Of a stretch of DNA of 64,000 nucleotides, positions 27,667-37,446 are shown in pieces. The notes beneath the pieces are model-generated. The model did not search any database. It saw only the letters and a list, made by a program, of their open reading frames with translations, and was not told where the DNA came from. The DNA comes from Procambarus clarkii. Lineage: Eukaryota > Arthropoda > Malacostraca > Decapoda > Cambaridae. Each line of letters begins with the position of its first letter. Position 1 is the stretch's first letter. Made by a program: the position numbers and the translations under genes. The stretch lies in assembly GCF_040958095.1 (NCBI RefSeq), contig NC_091175.1, forward strand, positions 21,025,503 to 21,089,502. The letters are read 5' to 3'.

Positions 27667-30448
27667 ACTAAGGGAAAGAGCACAGGAAGTTAACCCAGAT
27701 GTAATCGGACTCACTGAAACAAAACTCTCTGGAATCATAACGAATGCCGTGTTTCCCCAGGAGTATACAGTAATAAGGAAAGAGAGGGAAGGTAGGGGAG
27801 GAGGCGGAGTGGCCCTACTCATGAGAAGGGAATGGAGTTTTAAGGAGATGGCCATCCCGGGCTGTGAGGAGTTCAGAGACTACATAGCAGGCACCATAAC
27901 AATGGGAGGACCAAGAATAGTAGTAGCAGTAAATTACCCTCCACCAAATGACAGGAGACCCAGTCAAGAGTATGAAAACAACAACAAGGCAGTTAACACT
28001 ATAATTGAGAGGGCAGCCTCTGCTGCCTGTAGAAATAGATCCCACCTGCTCATCATGGGCGACTTCAATCACGGAAAGATTGACTGGGAGAACAAGGAAC
28101 CGCATGGAGGCGAGGATACGTGGAGAGCCAAACTATTGGAGGTGGTGACAAGCAACTTTTTAACCCAGCATGTCGGAGAACCCACAAGGATGCGAGGCAA
28201 TGACGAACCAGCGAGACTCGACCTAGTCTTCACTCTGAACGACTCCGACATAAGAGAAATCGGTTTTGAGGACCCAGTAGGAATGAGCGACCACAGTGTA
28301 CTGGTGTTTGAGTACTTGATTGAAGAAGGGTTATTGAACTCGAGGAGGGATACCGAAACCAAAAGGTTAGCATACCGAAAGGGAAACTATGAGGGGATAA
28401 GAAAATTCCTAACAGATATAGCATGGGAAACAGAGCTCAGGGGAAAGACGGCCCAAGATATGATGGATTACATCACGCAGAAGTGCAAGGACGCAGCAAA
28501 CAAGTTTGTCCCAGTCCAAAAGGAAAACAGAGAAATGAAGATGAGAAACCCATGGTTTAATCAAAGATGTAGGCTAGCTAAGCAGCAAAGTAAAAGGGCA
28601 TGGAGAAACTATAGGAATAACAGGACACTGGAGAGCAGAGAAAGATACCAGAATGCCAGGAATGAATATGTCAGGATGAGAAGAGAGGCAGAAAGACAAT
28701 ACGAAAATGACATCGCAAGCAAGGCAAAGACTCAGCCTAAATTGTTGCATAGCCACATTAGGAGAAAAACAACAGTAAAGGAACAGGTTATGAGATTAAG
28801 GATAGGGGCGGAAGGATTCACTACAAATGACAAGGAAGTGTGTGAGGAATTGAATAAGAAATTCCAGGAGGTCTTCACCTTAGAGCAAGGAGAAATTCCA
28901 GAGGTAAGTGAGGGAATAGCTAACCAGGAACCACTGGAAGAGTTTGAGATTACCAGTGGGGAAGTAAGGAAGTGTTTACTAGAGTTGGACGTGACGAAGG
29001 CTATAGGCCCAGATGGAATCTCCCCTTGGGTTCTAAAGGAAGGAGCAAGAGAACTGAGCCTACCACTCTCCATAGTGTATAACAAATCACTGGCAACAGG
29101 GGAACTGCCAGATATTTGGAAAGCAGCTAACGTAGTCCCGATATACAAGAAAGGGGATAGACAGGAGGCACTGAACTACAGGCCAGTGTCCCTAACCTGC
29201 ATACCATGCAAGCTGATGGAGAAGATTGTGCAAAAAAAACTAGTGGAGCATCTGGAGCGAAGGAACTTTGTAACACAGCATCAACATGGGTTCAGGGATG
29301 GCAGGTCCTGCCTCACAGGGTTACTTGAATTCTACGACCAGGCAACAAAAATAAGGCAAGAAAGAGAAGGGTGGGCAGACTGCATATTTTTGGATTGTCA
29401 GAAAGCCTTTGATACAGTGCCACACAAGAGGCTAGTGCGAAAGTTGGAGATGCAGGCTGGAGTGAGAGGGTGGATACTCCGGTGGATAGAGGAGTACCTA
29501 AGCAACAGGAGACAACGAGTCTGTGTGATGGGTGAGGTCTCAGATTGGCGAGACGTCACAAGTGGAGTCCCGCAGGGGTCAGTCCTTGGACCTATACTGT
29601 TTCTGGTATATGTAAATGATCTCCCAGAGGGTATAGATTCCTTCCTCTCAATGTTTGCCGACGATGCAAAAATTATGAGGAGGATTGAAACAGAGGATGA
29701 TAGTAGGAGGCTACAAGATGACCTGGATAGACTGAGTGAATGGTCCAACAAATGGCTGTTGAAGTTCAACCCGAGTAAATGCAAAGTAATGAAACTAGGC
29801 AGTGGAAACAGGAGGCCAGGCACAGGATACAGAATAGGAGATGAAGTACTTAATGAAACAGACAGAGAGAAAGATCTAGGAGTTGATATCACACCAAACC
29901 TGTCTCCTGAAGCCCACATAAAGAGAATAACGTCTGCGGCATATGCGAGGCTGGCTAACATCAGAACGGCGTTCAGGAACCTGTGTAAGGAATCATTCAG
30001 AATCTTGTACACCACATATGTAAGACCAATCCTGGAGTATGCGGCCCCAGCATGGAGCCCGTACCTTGTCAAGCACAAGACGAAGCTGGAAAAAGTCCAA
30101 AGGTATGCTACTAGACTAGTCCCAGAACTAAGAGGCATGAGTTATGAGGAAAGGCTGCGGGAAATGCACCTTACGACACTGGAAGACAGAAGAGTAAGGG
30201 GGGACATGATCACAACCTACAAAATCCTCAGGGGAATCGACCGGGTAAACAAGGATGAACTATTCAACACTGGTGGGACGCGAACAAGGGGACACAGGTG
30301 GAAGCTGAGTACCCAAATGAGCCACAGAGACGTTAGAAAGAACTTTTTCAGTGTCAGAGTAGTTAGTAAATGGAATGCATTAGGAAGTGATGTGGTGGAG
30401 GCTGACTCCATACACAGTTTCAAATGTAGATATGATAGAGCCCAATAG
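27398..30448 (+). CDS. LINE C ORF2 (APE endonuclease + RT), uninterrupted
   Basis: The frame is open over 1016 codons from ATG 27398. An alternative in-frame ATG at 27626 sits exactly before the endonuclease (MYSNIDG) and may be the functional start, since the preceding codons are Pro/Ser repeats. Endonuclease: YSNIDG, LTETKLSG, VAVNYPPP, LLIMGDFNHG, LDLVFT and GMSDHS. RT: GPDGISPWVL, NYRPVSLTC, QHGFRDGRS, FLDCQKAFD, SGVPQGSVLGP and SMFADDAKI. The tail has RTRGHRWKL and IHSFKCRYD. No RNase H. All the expected catalytic residues I can check are present, so this is the best candidate in the window for an active ORF2, although the element's 5' end is missing. Confidence 0.88.
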   Translation: MLPQPSLSYPPPVPSPSYPPPVPSPSYPPPVPSPSPPPPQALPPPPIPPCQVPPAPTHPRSQRSPPEKQKRVSFRVMYSNIDGITSKTSELRERAQEVNPDVIGLTETKLSGIITNAVFPQEYTVIRKEREGRGGGGVALLMRREWSFKEMAIPGCEEFRDYIAGTITMGGPRIVVAVNYPPPNDRRPSQEYENNNKAVNTIIERAASAACRNRSHLLIMGDFNHGKIDWENKEPHGGEDTWRAKLLEVVTSNFLTQHVGEPTRMRGNDEPARLDLVFTLNDSDIREIGFEDPVGMSDHSVLVFEYLIEEGLLNSRRDTETKRLAYRKGNYEGIRKFLTDIAWETELRGKTAQDMMDYITQKCKDAANKFVPVQKENREMKMRNPWFNQRCRLAKQQSKRAWRNYRNNRTLESRERYQNARNEYVRMRREAERQYENDIASKAKTQPKLLHSHIRRKTTVKEQVMRLRIGAEGFTTNDKEVCEELNKKFQEVFTLEQGEIPEVSEGIANQEPLEEFEITSGEVRKCLLELDVTKAIGPDGISPWVLKEGARELSLPLSIVYNKSLATGELPDIWKAANVVPIYKKGDRQEALNYRPVSLTCIPCKLMEKIVQKKLVEHLERRNFVTQHQHGFRDGRSCLTGLLEFYDQATKIRQEREGWADCIFLDCQKAFDTVPHKRLVRKLEMQAGVRGWILRWIEEYLSNRRQRVCVMGEVSDWRDVTSGVPQGSVLGPILFLVYVNDLPEGIDSFLSMFADDAKIMRRIETEDDSRRLQDDLDRLSEWSNKWLLKFNPSKCKVMKLGSGNRRPGTGYRIGDEVLNETDREKDLGVDITPNLSPEAHIKRITSAAYARLANIRTAFRNLCKESFRILYTTYVRPILEYAAPAWSPYLVKHKTKLEKVQRYATRLVPELRGMSYEERLREMHLTTLEDRRVRGDMITTYKILRGIDRVNKDELFNTGGTRTRGHRWKLSTQMSHRDVRKNFFSVRVVSKWNALGSDVVEADSIHSFKCRYDRAQ

Positions 30449-30545
30449 GCTCAGGAATCTGTACACCAGTTGATTGACGGTTGAGAGGCGGGACCAAAGA
30501 GCCAGAGCTCAACCCCCGCAAGCACAATTAGGTGAGTACACATCG

Positions 30546-30829
30546 TAAATAATTGAGTTACCCAAATTATTTTCCTTCATCATAATTTTGTCATGAAAAT
30601 TTAAGTTTCAATTGATCATATCTTTGACTTAAGAAAATTTTAAAAATCTTGAAAGAAGGATAAAAGCATCTGGTGTAATGATTAAGCCCCCTTACTAGGC
30701 ACATATTTAAACTTGTACAGTATGTTTAACCGTAGGAACTGAGGACATGGACACCTTGGTATCTTTCCCGAGATGTATGTACACCAGAACCAAAGAACAT
30801 ACCCTGCAGCAGACTGGAGACCACAAACA
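30546..30829. other. Noncoding spacer
   Basis: AT-rich sequence between the LINE C tail and the SINE. No gene or clear repeat was seen. Confidence 0.55.
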
Positions 30830-31092
30830 GTCTCCGTGGTGTAGTGGTAAGACACTCGCCTGGCGTTCCGCGAGCGCTATGTCATGGGTTCGTATCCTGG
30901 CCGGGGAGGATTTACTGGGCGCAATTCCTTAACTGTAGCCTCTGTTTAACGCAACAGTAAAATGTGTACTTGGATGAAAAAACGATTCTTCGCGGCAGGG
31001 GATCGTATTCCAGGGACCATAGGATTAAGGACCTGCCCGAAACGCTACGCGTACTAGTGGCTGTACAAGAATGTAACAACTCTTGTATATAT
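30830..31092 (+). repeat. tRNA-derived SINE sharing a 3' module with LINE D
   Basis: The tRNA-like head runs from about 30830 with an A box TGGTGTAGTGGTAAG (30837-30851) and a B box GGTTCGTATCC (30887-30897). The head looks like a folded tRNA with matching acceptor-type ends (TCTCCG near the start, CCGGGGA after the B box). The 3' part holds CTGCCCGAAACGCTACGCG and TAGTGGCTGTACAAGAATG, which also appears in the LINE D 3' UTR (minus strand, 33601-33656) and at 45448-45500 (minus). Confidence 0.75.
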
Positions 31093-31396
31093 CTCAAAAA
31101 AAACAAATATATGCTATCTTCAAAGGCAAAGTATGCTGAGGATGCAGTAAAGCTGAAAGGAATGGTTGCAAGGACCATGGTGGAACCCCAGAATCAAAGA
31201 AAAGCTTCAGACATGGAGAAAAACACATCACAAATTCAGGAAAGCAAGATTGTCAGCCAGAGAGCATGGAATGAAAAATGAAGAGAAGGACCCTGAACCA
31301 AACACTCAAGTAGCCTTCATAAAACCAACCTTTCCTCAGGGAGTACATACCTTCATGGTAATGATCACACTTTAGTCTATTTTTGCATTATCACTG
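31093..31396. other. Unclassified spacer
   Basis: Two overlapping short frames exist here. One contains WWNPRIKEKLQTWRKTHHKF, vaguely like the endonuclease-RT linker of LINE proteins, but it is too short to assign. No gene is called. Confidence 0.4.
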
Positions 31397-31616
31397 GCGA
31401 GGTTGCGTATTGGCCAGACACACTTAACTCATGGGCACCTAATGGAGCGCCCCCCTGCTCCTTATTGTCCTAACTGCATTGTCTCTCTTACAGTCATGCA
31501 TATCATTGTTGAATGTCCTGACTTCCAGGAGGAGCGTGTGTCTTTCTTCCCGACCATCCCTCGCGATCACTTGTCCCTCGATAGAATTCCTGGTGAATCG
31601 GATACTTTTGATATCA
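31397..31616 (+). mobile_element. LINE B 3' coding fragment lacking its tail
   Basis: Begins GTTGCGTATTGGCC and carries the C-terminal ORF2 block (YCPNCIVSLTVMHIIVECPDF), with the frame preserved to GESDTFDI at 31616. There the 5' start of another LINE B (CCCTCCCCGCTCAGCTCG) is joined on. Confidence 0.85.
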
Positions 31617-31705
31617 CTCCCCTCCCCGCTCAGCTCGTTGATGGCGTGAGGGGGGCTTAGTAATTACCAAAGTGTAATTACCTAAGTGTAGTTACAGGAT
31701 AAGAG

Positions 31706-33512
31706 CTACGCTCGTGGTGTCCCGTCTTCCCAGCACTCTTTGTCATATAACGTTTTGAAACTACTGACGGTCTTGGCCTCCACCACCTTCTCACCTAACT
31801 TGTTCCAACCGTATACTACTCTGTTTGCGAAAGTGAATTTTCTTATATTTCTTCGGCATCTGTGTTTAGCTAGTTTATATCTATGACCTCTTGTTCTTAA
31901 AGTTCCAGGTCTCGGGATATCTTCCCTATCGATTTTATCAATTCCTGTTACTATTTTGTATGTAGTGATCATATCACCTCTTTTTCTTCTGTCTTTCAGT
32001 TTTGGCATATTTAATGCCTCTAACCTCTCCTCGTAGCTCTTGCCCTTCAGTTCTGGGAGCCACTTAGTAGCATGTCTTTGCACCTTTTCCAGTTTGTTGA
32101 TGTGCTTCTTAAGATATGGGCACCACACAACGGCTGCATATTCTAGCTTTGGCCTAACAAAAGTCGTGAACAATTTCTTTAGTATATTGCCATCCATGTA
32201 TTTAAAAGCAATTCTGAAGTTAGAAAGCGTGGCATAAGCTCCTCGCACAATATTCTTTATGTGGTCCTCAGGTGATAGTTTTCTATCTAGACCCACCCCT
32301 AGATCTCTTTCTTTATCAGAATTCTTTAAAGATTTCTCACATAATATATAGGTTGTGTGGGGTCTATGTTCTCCTATTCCACATTCCATAACATGGCATT
32401 TATTAACATTAAATTCCATTTGCCAAGTGGTGCTCCATATACTTATTTTGTCCAGGTCATCTTGAAGGGCATGACAATCGTCTAAGTTTCTTATCCTTCC
32501 TATTATCTTAGCATCATCAGCAAACATGTTCATATAATTCTGTATACCAACTGGTAGATCATTTATGTAGACAATAAACATCACTGGTGCAAGAACTGAA
32601 CCCTGTGGTACTCCACTTGTGACATTTCTCCAGTCCGATACATTGCCTCTGATCACTGCCCTCATTTTTCTATCAGTCAGAAAATTTTTAATCCATGTTA
32701 GAAGCTTACCTGTCACCCCTCCAATATTTTCCAGTTTCCAGAACAACCTCTTATGTGGAACTCTGTCAAAAGCCTTTTTTAGATCCAGATAGATGCAGTC
32801 AACCCAACCATCTCTTTCCTGTAATATCTCTGTTGCTCGATCATAGAAACTGAGTAAATTCGATACACAGGATCTTCCAGATCGAAAACCATACTGCCTG
32901 TCTGATATTATATCATTTCTTTCCAGGTGTTCTACCCATTTAGTTTTAATAATTTTTTCCAGTATTTTGACTATTACACTTGTCAATGATACCGGTCTAT
33001 AATTAAGGGGGTCTTCCCTGCTTCCACTTTTGTAGATTGGAACTATGTTAGCCTTTTCCAACACACATCAGCTACAACTCCTGTAAACAGGGATGCCTGA
33101 AAAATCAGTTGAAGAGGAATGCTGAGCTCAGGTGCACATTCTCTCAGAACCCATGGTGAAACTCCATCTGGACCAACTGCTTTGTTCTTATTTAGCTCCT
33201 TGAGCATTTTTTCCACTTCGTCTCTAGACACCTCTATGTGCTCTATGTTGTTCTCTGGAATTCTTATTGTATCTGGTTCCCTAAAGATTTCATTTTGTAC
33301 AAACACACTTTGGAACTTTTCGTTTAATGTTTCACACATTTCCTTTTCATTTTCCATGAATCTATTTCCCATTTTCAACCTCTGTATATCATCCTTTACC
33401 TGCAATTTGTTGTTTATGAATTTATAGAATAGACCTGGTTCTGTTTTACATTTGTCTGCAATCCCTTTTTCAAAATTTCTTTCTGCCTCTCTCCTCACTG
33501 CCGTGTAGTTGT
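31706..33512 (-). pseudogene. LINE A copy 4 ORF2, RT half, frameshifted
   Basis: On the minus strand the frame from about 33498 carries the region before RT and the start of RT (GPDGVSPWVLREC) down to about 33043. The next frame continues from 33064 with ANIVPIYKSG, QYGFRSGRS, LDLKKAFDRVPH, GVPQGSVLAP and NMFADDAKI to the stop at 31706. An indel in the 33043-33064 overlap (VADVCWKRLT against LEKANIV) breaks the protein. The catalytic motifs are intact. Confidence 0.85.
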
Positions 33513-35062
33513 TTCAAATCAAATCAAATCAAATCAAATGTTTATTTAGGTTAGGTACATACATACAAGAGATTTTACAAAGAGTGATGGATTTATAGAT
33601 AGGGCTAGTACATACAATGCCTAAAGCCACTATTACGCAAAGCGTTTCGGGCATGAAAAACTTAAATGACTAAAGCTTAATGCTAATCGAGCATAAAGAG
33701 TAAAATGAAAACATGGAATGAAAACATACCTGAAAAAGCAGCACAAATACAATTCTGTCGACAAACAGCGCTCTTTAAAAAAAACAGACATTGGTTGACA
33801 ATAGAGGGGTAAGGTAGGTTACAGGGAATTTATTAGGTATAGCTTCGTTTTTATCTTAAACTGGTTGAGAGAGGTACAGTCTTTAACATGGTTGGGAAGG
33901 TCATTCCACAATCTGGGTCCCTTGATTTGTAGAGCATTTCTAGTTTGATTAAGTCGTACTCTAGGAATATCAAAACTGTATTTATTTTTGGTGTGGTGCT
34001 CATGGGTTCTGTTACAACCTTATATGAAGCTTTTGAGGTCAGGATTGGCATTACAGTTTAGCGTTTTATATATGTATAATACACATGAGAGAATGTGTAG
34101 TGACTTAATATATAACATATTCAGAGATTTGAGTAGGAGTACCGAGTGATGTCTGGGGCCAGAGTTGGATATTGTCCTAATAGCAGCTTTGTGTTGAGTA
34201 ATTAGAGGACGTAAATGATTTTGGGTAGTAGAGCCCCAAGCACAAATACCATAGTTGAGATATGGATAGATAAGGGAGTAATAGAGAGTCACCAGGGCAG
34301 GGCGTGGTACATAATATCTGATCTTAGAAAGAATGCCCACAGTTTTTGAAACTTTTTTTGATATATTTAGAATGTGTCCCTGGAAATTCAGCTTGTGGTC
34401 AGTGAGAATGACATCTAATTTGTTACAAATTTGGGTATTGTTTATTTTGAGATTTATTTGATTAGAGGATTTATAGCCAAACAGAATATAGAATGTTTTG
34501 TCAATGTTAAGGGTGAGTTTGTTGGCAGTTAGCCAAAGATGGACTTTATTTAGCTCAGTATTTACTGTGGCATTTAGAGCAAGGGGGTCAGGACTGGAGT
34601 AAATGAAGGTTGTGTCGTCAGCAAATAGAATTGGTTTGAGGTGTTGGGAGGCATTTGGAAGGTCATTAATGTAGATGAGAAAGAGGAGAGAGCCAAGTAT
34701 GCTGCCCTGAGGAACACCAATGTTGATGGGTAGGGTGGGAGAAATTGAATTATTCACAGAAACATACTGGAGCCTGTCAGTAAGGTAGGATTTGAGGTAT
34801 TGCAGGGAGTGTCCTCTGACTCCATAATGATGTAATTTAAGAAGAAGGTTTTGGTGGTTGACAGTGTCAAAAGCTTTACGCAGGTCCACAAATAACCTAA
34901 CAGGGAACTCATTTTTATCAAGAGCTGCATAAATCGAGTTAAGCATACTAATAAGTGCATCGTTAGTGCTTTTTTTGGGTCTGAAGCCATATTGGCAAGG
35001 GCTAAGTATATTGTGTTTGGCTAGATAAGATTAAAGCTGCTTATAGATTAGTTTTTCAAAAT
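33513..35062 (-). mobile_element. LINE D, 5' truncated, with pentamer 3' tail
   Basis: On the minus strand the element starts within RT (FEKLIYKQL at about 35040), passes through the RT core and C-terminus, and ends AATAAACATTTGATTTGATT, a tail of TTTGA-type pentamers at 33513-33540. Such pentamer tails are typical of several L2/Crack/Daphne-like LINEs; I do not assign the clade firmly. It splits LINE A copy 4. The junction overlap looks like only GTTT, so the target-site duplication is short or obscured. Confidence 0.85.
33851..35040 (-). pseudogene. LINE D reverse transcriptase, partial and frameshifted
   Basis: On the minus strand: HNILSPCQYGFRPKKSTND, VDLRKAFDTVNH (motif A), GVPQGSILGSLLFLIYIND (motif B), ILFADDTTFIYSS (motif C) and a thumb block with CNKLDVILTDHKLN. 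The main frame stops at 34020 after NPDLKSFI. The normal C-terminus (KGPRLWNDLPNHVKDC, then LNQFKIKTK) continues in another frame, so there is at least one frameshift near 34020, and a stop lies near 35030. The 5' half with endonuclease is absent. Confidence 0.85.
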
Positions 35063-35568
35063 TTTTTGACAAGTTTCTCACATCTCTGTATCGGTGGTAT
35101 GTTTGGAGGTTTGGCCTTTCCTGTATTGATTCCATTTTTGTGTCTTTTGGTCTCTGGCCCTCTTGCACTTTCTGTTGAACCAATCCTGTTTCCTAGTTCT
35201 GCTACTCTGTTTTGGTATAAATTTTTTTGTGCCTTTATCATATATTTCACAAAACTTGAGATACATCTCATTCACTTCCTTGCCTAGCAACAAGTCTGTC
35301 CAATTATACCCACTAAAAAAATTTCTAAGGTTGCCATAATGTCCTCTCCTAAAGTCAGGTTTTTCAATTGCATCAACCTTCATATTTTCTTCCAGATTAT
35401 AACGCATTGCATACTTTATTCCCAAAAAGACATGGTCACTTTTACCCAAGGGAGGAAGGTACTGAATGTCAAATATTTCTTCCTCCTTCCTGGTAAATAT
35501 CAAATCTAGCATGGAGGGAATTTCCCCTTCCCTCATCCTCGTAGCTTGTTTAACATGTTGATACAAGA
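35063..35568 (-). pseudogene. LINE A copy 4 ORF2, endonuclease part
   Basis: On the minus strand the frame carries QHVKQATRMREGEIPSMLDL, the LDLIFT and GKSDHVFLG endonuclease blocks, and the linker up to IPKQSSRTRKQDWFN. It then shifts frame near 35110 (RKGQTSKHT against the normal RKRPNPQTYQR) before LINE D begins. The Asn, Glu and GDFN blocks are missing because of 5' truncation. Confidence 0.85.
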
Positions 35569-35808
35569 ATGGTGGGCGGCTGCCGGAGTGTGATGCTCCT
35601 TGGGGCAGTCCTCTGTCCTTTTGTGACCTTGTGCTCCTGCTGCCGTCCTCTCCAGTTGTGCTGAGCTACTTTTCCTTTTCCTTCTGTTTCGTTTTTCTCC
35701 CCCCTCTTCTCCAATCTGCTTGCCGTTTCCTGCCGACCTTTTGCTTGTTTTGGTTATTCCTGGGCCACCGATCATGGCTTCAAGTTCTCTACTTCTAAGA
35801 CTTGTACC

Positions 35809-37369
35809 ATGACTTTTACGCGGAAACGGGTCGTTCTTCGTCCCTCTTTGTCACTTTATGGTCATCCCCTTGAATACAAAGATTCCGCGAAGCTTTTGGG
35901 GTTATTCCTTGACACTCGTTTGTCTTGGTCTCCCCATATCTCTTACCTCCGTGTTGAGTGCTCTAAGGCCCTTACCCTCCTTCGGGTCTTGTCCCATACT
36001 TCTTGGGGGGCAGATAGGCGCACTCTCCTTGCTTTACATTCCTCTCTCGTCCTGTCTAAGCTCGATTATGGTTGCCCTGCTTACTCGTCTGCTTCTCCTT
36101 CTACTCTTCGCCGTCTTGATGCTTTGCACCATACTGGGTTGCGCCTCAGTTCTGGTGCCTTTCGTTCGACTCCCATCCTTAGCTTGTATGTTGACACTGG
36201 CTTCCTGTCTCTCCAGGACTGCCGTGATCGCTACTGTCTTCGCTATCTTGCGCGGTCCTTGCAACAACCTTCCTCTCGCCTCTGTCGTGCTTTAACTTTT
36301 ACCCCTCCTGCGGTTCCTGTTCCTCTTCCCCACTTCCCTCTTTCTGTCCGGTTATCTCGCCTACAGGATTCTCTTTCCGTTCGTATTTCTGATGTTTCTC
36401 CTCGTGTTGTTCCTTCTTTGCCCCCGTGGAGAGTCCCTCTTCTGCGGTTTTGTACATCCTTGACCCGTATCACTAAAGCTTTTACCCCTCCTACGGTTCT
36501 AAAACGCCTTTTCCTTGAGCACTTTTCTTCTCACTCCCGCTCCGTTTCTGTCTTCACCGATGGGTCTAAGTCTGCGGATGGTGTTGGCTACTCTGTTGTT
36601 TTTCCTGATCGCACTTATATGTGTCGCTTACCTCCGGAGACTAGCATCTTTACATCGGAGCTTTATGCTATTCTGTATGCTCTTCGTCTCTTGCTTTCTC
36701 GTTGTCAGTCTTCCTTTGTAGTTGTTGTTGACTCTCGTAGTGCCCTCATGGCTTTCGGGTCCTTTAATCCGGTTCATCCAGTAGTTGTCGAGATCCAGCA
36801 TTGGCTGTGTCTTGTTCACAGTAAATTTAAGTCGGTTGAGTTTTGTTGGGTTCCCAGCCATATTGGTGTGTCTTTAAATGAGCGAGCGGATGCTGCCGCC
36901 AAGGAAGCTGTCCGCTCGTCCCATCTCTCGTAAAGGTATTCCATATTCCGACTTTTACCCGGTTATCCATTCCTCCGTCCTTGCCCGTTGGCAGGCTTCT
37001 TGGTCGTCTGTTACTGGTAACAAACTACGTACTCTTAAATGTTGTGTTTCCTCGTGGCCGTCCTCCTACCACCGTAACCGGCATTGGGAAACGGCTCTGG
37101 CGAGGTTGCGTATTGGCCATACTCGCTTAACCCATGGTCACTTGATGGAGCACTGCCCTGCTCCTTATTGTCCTAGTTGCATTGTCCCTCTTACGGTCGT
37201 GCATGTCCTTCTTGAATGTCCTGACTTCCAGGACGAGCGTGTGTCTTGCTTTCCGACCGCCCCTCGCGGTCACCTGTCCCTCAATAGAATTCTTGGTGAC
37301 TCGGATACTTTTGATATCGTTCGCCTTATGTGTTTTTGTTCCCGTATTGGCATCCTTCGTGATATTTAG
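35809..37369 (+). pseudogene. LINE B ORF2 C-terminal part with RNase H, frameshifted
   Basis: The frame from ATG 35809 (an internal Met, not a real start) contains the post-RT region and a full RNase H domain: FTDGSKSADGVGYSV (first Asp), FTSELYAILYALRLL (Glu), VVVDSRSALMAF (Asp) and HIGVSLNERADAAAKEA (last Asp). It ends with RSSHLS at 36933 through a frameshift; the overlapping frame from 36878 carries the C-terminal Cys/His block (YCPSCIVPLTVVHVLLECPDF) to 37369. The copy lacks ORF1, endonuclease and RT core by internal deletion. Confidence 0.85.
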
Positions 37370-37446
37370 CGCCCTCTGATTATTCTGCACATTTGATGGT
37401 GCTACATAGCCTTCCCGGTTTGGTGCCTTCTTTTGATAATTACTTA

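Larger units (their letters stand above)
26299..30545 (+). mobile_element. LINE C, 5' truncated, both ORFs open, CR1-like
   Basis: Coding homology begins immediately after (CT)n, so the extreme 5' end and ORF1 start are missing. ORF1, overlapping ORF2 and a short 3' UTR follow (TTGATTGACGGTTGAGAGGC, then CAACCCCCGCAAGCAC and TTAGGTGAGTACAC). Fragments of the same 3' end occur at 38475-38586, 44899-45335, 51842-52240 and 62340-62445. It is related to LINE A in layout and RT but clearly distinct. Confidence 0.9.
31661..35568 (-). mobile_element. LINE A copy 4, inverted, interrupted by LINE D
   Basis: On the minus strand the element runs from the endonuclease block at 35568 to the TTACACTTTGG-type tail near 31661. 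It belongs to the same endonuclease sub-lineage as copy 1 (QHVKQATRMREGE, KPDFRRGHYG) but is more diverged elsewhere. It is 5' truncated at the same region as copy 1, has frameshifts, and is split by LINE D at 33513-35062. Confidence 0.9.
31618..37446 (+). mobile_element. LINE B copy interrupted by LINE A and internally deleted
   Basis: The first about 43 bp of the 5' UTR (31618-31660, ending GGGGGGCTTAG) are separated from the next 5' UTR base (about 35569, TGGGCGGCTGCCGGAG) by an inverted LINE A. In the intact element at 38587 these two pieces are contiguous. At about 35760 the 5' UTR jumps to the ORF2 block TGGGCCACCGATCATGG, removing roughly 4.4 kb (ORF1, endonuclease and RT core). The remainder runs to the TAATTACTTACTTA tail at 37446. 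Confidence 0.85.

Noticed and set aside
30830..30905. Functional tRNA gene
   Set aside because: A and B boxes and a tRNA-like fold are present, but the sequence continues into a SINE body and lacks a clean, fully paired cloverleaf with terminator.
31166..31375. Frame with WWNPRIKEKLQTWRKTHHKF as a possible LINE linker
   Set aside because: Too short and no adjoining endonuclease or RT motif, so it was not called.
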